DNA from: Tubiluchus corallicola
Taxonomy: Eukaryota > Priapulida > Priapulimorpha > Priapulimorphida > Tubiluchidae
Assembly: GCA_030141605.1 (NCBI GenBank)
Contig: JAQGDQ010001867.1
Coordinates: 1-23,021 of the forward strand
Direction of reading: 5' to 3'
Length of the DNA stretch: 23,021 bases
Notes under the pieces: generated by a model
The model's input: the letters and a program-made list of their open reading frames with translations, nothing else
What the model was told of the DNA's origin: nothing
Databases searched by the model: none
In this document: positions 9,975-17,944 of the stretch, piece by piece
How positions within the stretch are numbered: position 1 is the first letter of the stretch
Layout of the letters: every line of letters begins with the position of its first letter
Translations under genes and position numbers: made by a program

Positions 9975-10215
9975 TTTCTATCTGATATAAAATGCATCAT
10001 TCTTAAATAATCGTACATTAATATTTACTAACCGTCATTTTCTACTAATGTCTAATGTATCACTGTAGTAAAACTTTAGTATACTAAAAACTAAGTATAG
10101 TCTATTCTTACTGTAAATGTTCTTGTAAATAGTGTATAAAGTCTGTTGTGGTGAAGATCTTAAATCATGTTGTACAAACTGTCTGATCTAATCCTAAATA
10201 AATTATGTTTAAACT
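9975..10215 (+). mobile_element. 3' untranslated end of the LINE fragment
   Basis: AT-rich sequence after the stop codon, ending in GATCTAATCCTAAATAAATTATG with an AATAAA signal at about 10197. Its position directly behind the LINE C-terminus makes it the likely 3' UTR. Confidence 0.5.
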
Positions 10216-10238
10216 AACGTTTGTTACGTTTTTCACAG

Positions 10239-10305
10239 AACTAAAACAATGGCTAAAAATTTTCCGAGGCAGCACCCTACGAATTTTAACTTGGAGCCGC
10301 CATTG
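10239..10305 (+). CDS. candidate plus-strand exon X1 (possible start exon)
   Basis: Preceded by TACGTTTTTCACAG and followed by a GTAAAT donor at 10306. Inside is an ATG at 10249 in a favourable context (AAAACAATGG). From it the frame reads MAKNFPRQHPTNFNLEPPL and leaves in phase 0, which fits the next candidate exon at 10646. If it is internal rather than first, it enters in phase 2. Unspliced, the frame stops 11 codons later. The product is unknown. The support is splice signals plus phase agreement, not homology. Confidence 0.38.
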
Positions 10306-10645
10306 GTAAATGGCATACAGTCAGGCTCTGATAATGATTGATTGAAAATCGCCTACGTAAGCAAGCGTTCAATTTATGAAATTAGTTTAGATTTTACGGT
10401 CAATCAAATAATTATTCTACAATCAAACTTACTGATGCATATGAGTTTATATTTCTTGGTTTATAAACCTTGACGATACGATTAATAAAATATTTGTTTA
10501 CATATAATGCTCTGGTAAACAGTAGAAACAAAGATTAGTTTCATAAAATGGCTGACAGGGGGCGACTTCGTTTGAATACGGCCAAGCTAAAAAATCAATA
10601 AAATAAGTTCTCGATGTGCTTGACTTTGCTGTTAATATATTGCAG

Positions 10646-10735
10646 TCTAATCGTTCTTTGGTGGATGAGAGAAAAGGGAAAATTCCTCTGGATGTGGGAG
10701 AGACGACAGCTAAAAGTTCAGGGAAGAAAGAGGAA
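10646..10735 (+). CDS. candidate plus-strand exon X2 (90 bp)
   Basis: A TTAATATATTGCAG acceptor and a GTGAGT donor (10736) bracket exactly 30 codons in phase 0. The translation begins SNRSLVDERKGKIPLDVGET and ends with TAKSSGKKEE: hydrophilic, Lys/Glu-rich, probably disordered. The segment is visibly less AT-rich than its surroundings. Both phases are 0, so it could be included or skipped without breaking a frame. It lies opposite in strand to the ZP gene, inside its B-C intron. I recognise no family; an overlapping frame is also open through it, which limits confidence. Confidence 0.42.
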
Positions 10736-10771
10736 GTGAGTTAACAAAGTGCCGATGTACGGTGGCTTGTT

Positions 10772-10950
10772 GGGGACATAGTAAAAACAAAAGTAAATTC
10801 ATTTACTCGACTCGGTATCTCAAAATTTCGAGATACTAAATGATGATTCGACTGAGTGAGACAGTATCTCGAAATTTCGAGATACTAAATGAACATATTT
10901 TTAATTTTCGAATTACTAGTCCAGATTAAATTTATTTTTTACTATGTCCC
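10772..10950. mobile_element. short palindromic MITE
   Basis: The ends are inverted copies of GGGACATAGTAAAAA (left at 10773, right ending 10950). The core holds two palindromes, one near-perfect (TATCTCAAAATTTCGAGATA) and one perfect 20-mer (TATCTCGAAATTTCGAGATA), each followed by CTAAATGA. No ORF and no clear target duplication. Confidence 0.6.
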
Positions 10951-10978
10951 TAAAAAGCACCATTACTGATGAAAACGT

Positions 10979-11305
10979 CTTGATATTTTATACCACTTAT
11001 ACCCTGCCTTTTTGCGTGCAGGGCTTGCGTCGGTAGTAATGTTGTATAAAACATGTAAATTTAAACTCCCGCGGTGACCGTTAGACGCAGCCATTTTGAC
11101 GATAAGTCATTTGAAACAAGTTTACATAACATTGAGTGAAGTTTGAAAAACAATTAGAGCATTCCTAGCACACATCTTACTAAGTAAAATTTTTAATTAC
11201 TCAATAAGAGGTAAAAATACGTCTTTTGGTTAGTGAGTGGTGCTCCCTGGAGGGTGAGTCATTTTACCAATTTTTGAAAGCATTTTAAATAATTAATAAT
11301 TTTCT
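10979..11305. mobile_element. dispersed repeat F, copy 2
   Basis: Diverged second copy of the 7945-8250 repeat with the same ordered landmarks. It stops just before the pyrimidine tract of the microexon at 11313. Confidence 0.7.
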
Positions 11306-11312
11306 TTTCTAG

Positions 11313-11333
11313 TTACATAAGTCTTTCCAGCAG
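11313..11333 (+). CDS. candidate 21-bp microexon X3
   Basis: A near-ideal TTTTCTTTTCTAG acceptor is followed after 21 bases by CAG|GTAAGC, a near-ideal donor. In the phase-0 frame set by X1 and X2 it codes LHKSFQQ and keeps the frame. Such short in-frame microexons are well known in animal, especially neuronal, genes. The next exon to the right was not found; the evidence is the splice signals only. Confidence 0.4.
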
Positions 11334-11399
11334 GTAAGCGAAATGCTAAATAATATAGATTTGCATGGAAAGTTTTTTGGGACATAATTAGCATTAACC

Positions 11400-11790
11400 G
11401 GTACCTTTCTTCCCCTGATTTACGTTGTGCGTAGGTGACGTCATGTAATGGCGCCGTCGGAACAGAATTGTGGGAAATTTAAAATGAAAACAAACAAAAA
11501 ATTCCTTTCAACGCGAATACGATCTATACATAAAATTGCTATAAAGTAATAAAATTTTCAAGGCGATTTTTCTAAAACCTACTTCAGGTACCCCTTTTCT
11601 TCCCCTGATTTACGTTGTGCGTATATGACGTCATGTAATGACGCAGTCGGAACTGTATTGCGGGAGATTTAAAATGAAAACAAACAAAAATTCCTTTCAA
11701 CGAGAATACGATATGTGCTTAAACATGATGTAAAGTAGTATAATTTTTAAGGTGATTTTTCTGAAACCTACTTCAGGTACCCCTTTTCTT
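11400..11790. repeat. tandem repeat of about 188 bp, two units
   Basis: GGTACC followed by TTCTTCCCCTGATTTACG starts units at 11400 and 11587, and a third partial begins at 11776. Each has TGACGTCATGTAATG, AATTTAAAATGAAAACAAAC and ACCTACTTCAG. Units differ by about one base in ten. Confidence 0.88.
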
Positions 11791-11799
11791 GTCCTTCAA

Positions 11800-11945
11800 G
11801 TGACTGTCTATACCCTGCATTACCCAATAGTGTTAAATGTACTGCGTTGTGTAACCTACTTGGAATTGAACCCCGGTCTGGAAACTCCTCGTTTTGAATG
11901 GACAATATTTGAGCACCATCAGATAAGCTTCACAAGAATACGTCT
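11800..11945 (-). mobile_element. tRNA-derived SINE fragment
   Basis: On the minus strand, GGTGCTCAAATATTGTCC ... AAAACGAGGAGTTTCCAGACC is followed by a clear B-box/T-arm GGGGTTCAATTCC (about 11861-11873). It then runs into a non-tRNA body. The D-arm half is too degraded for a functional tRNA gene. The plus-strand 70-residue frame across it is incidental. Confidence 0.5.
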
Positions 11946-12059
11946 TCAATCACATTCAAACTGAGAAACACGTTATACAGACACGCCCCCTAACATCAAA
12001 TATTAGAAACTGCTACGACGAGGTAAACTTTACTGATTTAACTCACTTCTTTGAGCACA

Positions 12060-12201
12060 CTAATTGTTATATAATCAGTTATGAAATTTTACAACTTTTA
12101 TGCTGATGTACTTTGTATGCATAACACTGTTTCTAATGTTATAACCTTGAGTAGGAAATGTACGTAAAGTGACATTCGGACTTGTTTTAGTCAATAAACT
12201 A
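12060..12201 (+). mobile_element. possible retroposon end preceding (ACAT)n
   Basis: The sequence ends ...GTTTTAGTCAATAAACTACATACATA; a polyadenylation-like CAATAAAC directly before a simple repeat matches the layout of the other retroposon tails here. No second copy in the window confirms it. Confidence 0.35.
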
Positions 12202-12304
12202 CATACATACATACATACATACATACATACATACATACATACATACATACATACATACATACATACATACATACATACATACATACATACATACATACAT
12301 ACAT

Positions 12305-12335
<31 letters not shown>

Positions 12336-12448
12336 TACATACATACATACATACATACATACATACATACATACATACATACATACATACATACATACAT
12401 ACATACATACATACATACATACATACATACATACATACATACATACAT

Positions 12449-12479
<31 letters not shown>

Positions 12480-12752
12480 GGCATGCATCCATCCATACAT
12501 ACATACATACATACATACATACATACATACATACATACATACATACATACATACATACATACATACATACATACATACATACATACATACATACATACAT
12601 ACATACATACATACATACATACATACATACATACATACATACATACATACATACATACATACATACATACATACATACATACATACATACATACATACAT
12701 ACATACATACATACATACATACATACATACATACATACATACACACATACAT
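12202..12752. repeat. (ACAT)n microsatellite with two (ACAG)n islands
   Basis: About 550 bp of ACAT units with ACAG blocks at about 12305-12335 and 12449-12480. It produces long Met-Tyr-Val-Cys and His-Thr-Tyr-Ile frames on both strands that are not genes. On the minus strand it begins about 17 bases after the exon B splice donor. Confidence 0.98.
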
Positions 12753-12768
12753 CTTGCATAAATCTTAC

Positions 12769-12959
12769 CCCGTTTTCAATGATCGTGCCACATCCATCTA
12801 GTGGTAAGACAATAGTGACGCTGCGACCACCGTTACCACGTGCTCTGCAACCATCCACCTTGAAGCTCCCACGAGAATACACCAAACCGTCGAAGTCTTT
12901 GGTCAGCCGAATCGTGGCTATCATCGTATTGGACTCGCGGTCGCACTGGACAACGGCGT
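12769..12959 (-). CDS. ZP-domain protein, exon B (first half of ZP-N)
   Basis: The acceptor TCTTCTTTTCGTTTCATGCAG opens this 191-bp exon in phase 1, and GGG|GTAAGA closes it in phase 0. The two entering bases complete an Asp with the last G of exon A. It codes AVVQCDRESNTMIATIRL, then FDGLVYSRGSFKVDGCRARG, then VTIVLPLDGCGT. C-x-x-x-x-M, a G-x-(I/V)-Y-x-x-G-x-F strand with a following C-R, and the L-P-x-x-x-C-G-T strand are the first three conserved cysteines and strands of ZP-N in invertebrate ZP proteins. ZP-N mediates filament polymerisation in this family. The long minus-strand frame that runs on into the microsatellite is not the gene; splicing ends the exon before it. Confidence 0.9.
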
Positions 12960-13215
12960 CTGCATGAAACGAAAAGAAGATACTAAAGAGTGGAAGGGGC
13001 TACTTTTGAAAGGTTTTGTATTCATGCGCAGTTGATAGGGTAGAATTTGTCAGGAAGAAAAATCCGCCATTAAGAAGTTGCATGAAGTCAATTCGTAGGA
13101 AAGTTTTTAACACGTGATACAAGCTATTCAATAACATATCCCATTACATATTCTATTTTAACCATTATGCGTTATTTTGCTGGGATTTTAACTTCCATTT
13201 TCTACAAAATTGTTT
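12960..13215. other. A-B intron sequence, nothing recognised
   Basis: Non-coding and AT-rich. The pyrimidine tract of exon B's acceptor occupies 12960-12981 (minus strand). Confidence 0.6.
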
Positions 13216-13300
13216 TGTGTTGGATGAAGAGTGGCCTAGATTTCGAAGTGAAACCATGGAGACTTGAGTTCGAGCCTACGCCAGAACATATAGACCCTAT
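13216..13300 (+). mobile_element. tRNA-derived SINE head fragment
   Basis: GAAGAGTGGCCTAGATTTCG resembles an A box and GAGTTCGAGCCT (about 13266-13277) a B box, with tRNA-like spacing. It is too degenerate for a functional tRNA gene. Confidence 0.45.
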
Positions 13301-13317
13301 CAAGGTGACTCGTGTAT

Positions 13318-13412
13318 AGGTTCTGTGGTACTGCAGCACCCCCTGTTTTCACTCAATGTTATCGATAACGTTCAATATAATAAGTCTTGTTTCTTTAGTT
13401 GGTAATTTCTCT
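13318..13412 (+). mobile_element. dispersed repeat E, third copy, interrupted by minisatellite
   Basis: Carries ACTGCAGCACCCCCTGTTTTC, the TTATCGATAA palindrome and CAATATAATAAGTCTTGTTTCTTTAG as in the other copies. The 31-bp minisatellite then takes over. Confidence 0.6.
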
Positions 13413-15130
13413 AGGCTCAAAGGTGGAACAGCAATTCTTTGCTAGGCTCAAAGGTGAAGCAGCAATTGTTTGCTAGGCAGAAAGGTGAAATAGCAATTGT
13501 TTGCTAGGCAGAAAGGTAAAGCAGCAATTGTTTGCTAGGCAGAAAGGTGAAACAGCAATTGTTTGCAAGGCTCAAAGGTAAAGCAGCAATTGTTTGCTAG
13601 GCTCAAAGGTGAAGCAGCAATTGTTTGCTAGGCAGAAAGGTGAAATAGCAATTGTTTGCTAGGCAGAAAGGTGAAACAGCAATTGTTTGCAAGGTAGAAA
13701 GGTGAAACAGCAATTGTTTGCTAAGCTCAAAGGTAAAGCAGCAATTGTTTGCTAGGCTCAAAGGTGGAACAGCAATTCTTTGCCAGGCAGAAAGGTAACG
13801 CAGCAATTGTTTGCTAGGCTCAAAGGTAAAGCAGAAATTGTTTGCTAGGCTCAAAGGTAAAGCAGCAATTGTTTGCAAGGCAGAAAGGTAAAGCAGCAAT
13901 TGTTTGCTAGGCAGAAAGGTGAAACAGCAATTGTTTGATAGGCAGAAAGGTGAAACAGCAATTGTTTGCTAGGCTCAAAGGTGAAGCAGCAATTGTTTGC
14001 TAGGCAGAAAGGTGAAACAGCAATTGTTTGCTAGGCTCAAAGGTGAAGCAGCAATTGTTTGCTAGGCAGAAAGGTGAAACAGCAATTGTTTGCTAGGCAG
14101 AAAGGTGAAACAGCAATTGTTTGATAGGCAGAAAGGTAAAACAGCAATTGTTTGCTAGGCTCAAAGGTGAAGCAGCAATTGTTTGCGTGGCAGAAAGGTA
14201 ACGCAGCAATTGTTTGCTAGGCTCAAAGGTAAAACAGCAATTGTTTGCTAGGCAGAAAGGTGTAACAGCAATTGTTTGATAGGCAGAAAGGTGAAACAGC
14301 AATTGTTTGCTAGGCTCAAAGGTGAAGCAGCAATTGTTTGCATGGCAGAAAGGTAACGCAGCAATTGTTTGCTAGGCTCAAAGGTGGAACAGCAATTCTT
14401 TGCCAGGCAGAAAGGTGAAACAGCAATTGTTTGCTAGGCAGAAAGGTGAAACAGCAATTGTTTGATAGGCAGAAAGGTGAAACAGCAATTGTTTGCTAGG
14501 CTCAAAGGTGAAGCAGCAATTGTTTGCTAGGCAGAAAGGTGAAACAGCAATTGTTTGCTAGGCTCAAAGGTAAAGCAGCAATTGTTTGCTAGGCAGAAAG
14601 GTAAAGCAGCAATTGTTTGCTAGGCAGAAAGGTAAAGCAGCAATTGTTTGCAAGGCAGAAAGGTAACGCAGCAATTGTTTGCTAGGCTCAAAGGTGGAAC
14701 AGCAATTCTTTGCCAGGCAGAAAGGTGAAACAGCAATTGTTTGCAAATTTCCTGTGCTCAAAGGTGAAGCAGCAATTGTTTGCAAATTTCCTGTGCTCAA
14801 AGGTGAAGCAGAAATTGTTTGCCAGGTAGAAAGGTGGAGCAGCAATTGTTTGCTAGGCAGAAAGATGAAACAGCAATTGTTTGCAAGACAGAAAGGTGAA
14901 GCAGCAATTGTTTGCTAGGCAGAAAGGTGAAGCACCAATTGTTTGCTAGGCAGAAAGGTGAAACAGCAATTGTTTGCAAGACAGAAAGGTGAAACAGCAA
15001 TTGTTTGCTAGGCAGAAAGGTGAAGCACCAATTGTTTGCTAGGCAGAAAGGTGAAACAGCAATTGTTTGCTAGGCTCAAAGGTAAAGCAGCAATTTTTTG
15101 CTAGGCACAAAGGAAAATGGCCAATTCCTT
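13413..15130. repeat. 31-bp minisatellite, about 55 units, in the A-B intron
   Basis: The unit core is AAAGGTGAAACAGCAATTGT followed by TTGCTAGGC. Two main classes alternate (AGGCAGAAAGG and AGGCTCAAAGG), combined with variable GAAACA, GAAGCA, TAAAGCA and TAACGCA segments. Near 14744-14810 two units carry an insert, TTGCAAATTTCCTGTG, making them 39 bp. Because 31 is not a multiple of three, the frames seen in it (Leu/Phe/Cys-rich on the minus strand) change every unit and are not genes. Confidence 0.97.
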
Positions 15131-15288
15131 GCTAGGACCACCGAAATTTCATTAAAGACATCATTAAAAATGGTACCTGCATCATTTTAGACTGCAATGG
15201 GCTGTAATTTTATTACAACAAACAACAAAGGGAGTAACTTATAAATATGCTGACAGTGTAATTAAAGTTTATCACACTAATAATTTAC
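15131..15288 (-). other. start of the A-B intron, with a possible alternative end for exon A
   Basis: The donor GTAAATTA lies at 15288-15281. If it is not used, the frame runs on through GKLLV to a TGA at 15272-15274, and an AATAAA signal lies 58 bases further (15209-15214, minus strand). This could give a polyadenylated short transcript without the ZP domain. Confidence 0.4.
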
Positions 15289-17365
15289 CTTCAACTGCCT
15301 GTGTCCCTCCTACAGGTGATGGAAATCCTACATCAGCAATACCCTGCACAAGACTCAAGCCGCTGCCACCAAAATCTTGTGATATGCTTTGCGGGTGTTC
15401 TGGTCTCAAAACCGTCTCGCCACCCTCCACGACTGTGTCCACAGATTGACCATCTGCTTCGTTGAGTCTGTCAATGATGCCCTGGAAGTTGGTTCCGAAC
15501 TGGAAGTCAGGTTGACGATCCGATTCGACAACCGCAGAATGAAATCCTTCCTCAGAAGACCCAACTGTCTGTTCCTGGATGCCGGAGTCAACCTCTGATG
15601 TCTCGGTTTGTCTGTATGTGGTGTCTGTCTCGCGTCCAAAACCTTTGCCATCAAAACGATCAAAATTAAATGTAGAATCTGTCTCGCTGGTGCCAGTAAC
15701 TCTACCAGCAAAGCGATCACCTACTTCATCCCTGCCACCAAAACGATCAAACTGATTTTCTTGTCCAGTGTAGTAGGAACTGGTACCATCTTGTGTACCT
15801 GTCTCGCTGCTGCCAGTAACTCTACCAGCAAAGCGATCACCTACTTCATCCCTGCCACCAAAACGATCAAACTGATTTTCTTGTCCAGTGTAGTAGGAAC
15901 TGGTACCATCTTGTGTACCTGTCTCGCTGCTGCCAGTAACTCTACCAGCAAAGCGATCACCTACTTCATCCCTGCCACCAAAATGATCAAACTGATTTTC
16001 TAGACCAGTGTAGTAGGAACTGGTGCCATCTTGTGTACCCACTTGCTGCTGCTGATCTGATGCATCACCTGGATAAACTGGCAAACCTTCCTGTTGAACA
16101 GCAACTCCTTCACCTTGAGGTTCCGTAACAATGTCTTGCGGTTGACTGGCTCCAAATTGGAATTGACTGTCCCGGTCATAGGAACCTGAGCTACCAAAGT
16201 AGCTTCCTCTGCCAAATTGGTCACGTGGCTGTTCTTGAGTTTCAGTTGCCGTGGAAACACCCACGCCAACTTGAAGACCATCTCCCTGAGTTTGCTGAAC
16301 GTCAGATGTCTGACCAATACCGACCACTGTTTGACCAGAATTGTCATAGCCTGGCTGGCTGACACCAAGCGTTCCAAAAACATTTTCTCTCCTGTCTGTT
16401 GGAAACACTATGAAAGTTTTCCTGTCTGACGTTCCAGGTTGTGCAGCGACAAACTGGGTCCTTTCGGTCTCCTGTGCAATTGTCCTGTGCAATTGTCTGC
16501 CCATTCCAACTGGACCATACTTATGGATGACTTTGTAGTAGTCGGCGCTGTTGTCAAAAGGTCGCGGATACGGATTGATTGAAGTGGCCACCACTTCGGA
16601 CTGCTGTTGTTGTTGTCCCACATCCGCACTTAGCATTGGTTGCTGGACTCTACCAGCATACGTCTGAACTCCTGTGCTGACCTGTGGCTGGACCTGTGCA
16701 AAGGTATTTTCAACAGGCTGTTGAACTCTACCTGCATAGGTCTGGACTCCGCTACCAGCCCCAAAGGCCCTGAAGGCATTATTAGCCGACTGTTGAACAC
16801 CAGCATCGACGTATGGGCCTTGTTGATTTCCAAAGTCTGCGAGACTGCCAGGATACTGCTGGCTACCTGCAGCTGCATATGCACTCTGCTGACCACCGAA
16901 ACGCGATTGGCTGATATCTAGAGCCGGTGCATTATTAACCTGAACCGGTGCGCCACCGCCAACTCCAAACGAAGACTGAGACTGTAACCCAGGATTGTAC
17001 GAAGACTGCGTCTGCAATCCTCGATCAAATGAAGATTGTTGTACCTGTGCGGGGTTGTACGAAGACTGCGTCTGCAATCCTCGATCAAATGAAGATTGTT
17101 GTACCTGTGCGGGGTTGTACGAAGACTGCGTCTGCAATCCTTGATCAAATGAAGATTGTTGTACCTGTGTGGGGTTGTACGAAGACTGCGTTTGTACAAT
17201 GGGACTAAAAGAGGATCGTGACCTTCCCCCGTAGGTTTGCGAGACGGGAGTCATAAACGTTCCTCGGCCAAAAGCGGCCGGCTGATTAAAGCGAGAGCTC
17301 AAGCCCTGATCACTGCCACCATAGCCAAATGTTCCTCCGCCCCAACCGAGAACCGGCTGCCCAAC
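15289..17365 (-). CDS. ZP-domain protein, exon A (repetitive Q/S/G/F-rich region)
   Basis: A single 2077-bp exon preceded by TTTCTCTTTCAG and ended by GAAG|GTAAAT. It starts in phase 0 with VGQPVLGWGGGTFGYGGSDQ, so coding extends about 21 codons beyond the longest start-bounded ORF (17302), and no ATG initiates it. The 692 residues are low-complexity, rich in Gln, Ser, Gly, Asp and aromatics. Residues about 58-125 hold 20-residue repeats around QTQSSYNPAQVQQSSFDRGL; two GVQTYAGRVQQP units follow; residues about 442-561 hold three 40-residue repeats containing SSYYTGQENQFDRFGGRDEV. Phase 1 exit joins exon B, so this region precedes a ZP module. I infer a secreted or membrane-anchored extracellular matrix protein (cuticle, shell matrix or similar). 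The signal-peptide exon must lie further right and was not found. Internal overlapping frames on both strands are shadows of the repeats. Confidence 0.88.
15681..16040 (-). repeat. 120-bp coding tandem repeat, three units
   Basis: GTCTCGCTG begins units at 15681, 15801 and 15921. The units are nearly identical at the DNA level, third codon positions included. The length is a multiple of three, so each unit adds 40 residues to exon A. Confidence 0.95.
16991..17190 (-). repeat. 60-bp coding tandem repeat, about 3.3 units
   Basis: GAAGACTGCGTCTGCAATCC recurs every 60 bp (17001, 17061, 17121) and begins to diverge at 17181. Adjacent units differ at only one or two bases. Each adds 20 residues to exon A. 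Confidence 0.95.
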
Positions 17366-17944
17366 CTGAAAGAGAAACCATGTTCGTTAGAATGTGGAAA
17401 AAGACACTTTTGGGTTTAACATGTTTCATTGTAAATGGGAATTGCAAGTAAATAAAAGTACATTGAGTTAAACTTCAAAAACGCCAGTATCTTTATGGTA
17501 GCTTGCAAAGTATGGGTCTGCACAAGTAAAATAGACCCAAGTCACATTAATAAACTGGAATGTGAAATTATGATTCGCACGAAAACTCTAACGTTATTAA
17601 TACTGACCGTTCTCAAAACCGTTTGTGGCGTGTTAACTAAAATTCTCTAACTGTCATCTATGCTCAATTATGGGCTAATGATCAATAATATTGGAAGTTT
17701 AAAAGCTTACAGTGAATATTAAACACCACAGTGACCAATTAAAAAGTACAGAACATTGCAGTATAAAGAGGGATTTTAAGTACTAAATTCACAAAAGTGC
17801 CATTTAGAAGTTTTGGTCATGTCAATTATGAAGTATGAAATACACGTCTACCCGTGTAATTAAACCATAAATGTTTATAACACAAACAAATTTGCTTAGT
17901 TTACTGTATCGTATTCGATTCGTACAAATTTTATTTTTTGACTG
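17366..17944. other. intron upstream of exon A, no gene seen
   Basis: Begins with exon A's polypyrimidine tract (minus strand) and is otherwise AT-rich with stops in all frames. No signal-peptide-like exon was found. Confidence 0.6.

Noticed and set aside
12075-12924. Long frames of Met-Tyr-Val-Cys or His-Thr-Tyr-Ile repeats
   Set aside because: Pure translation of the (ACAT)n microsatellite. Only the 12769-12959 part of the minus-strand frame is coding (ZP exon B).
13413-15130. CRISPR-like array (regular 31-bp periodicity)
   Set aside because: There are no unique spacers; the whole 31-bp unit repeats, and it lies in an animal gene's intron.
15272-17302. Taking exon A as a complete 676-residue protein
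   Set aside because: The nominal start is a TTG. Coding continues upstream to a splice acceptor at 17366, no signal peptide is present, and a good donor at 15288 leads in phase into a ZP exon.
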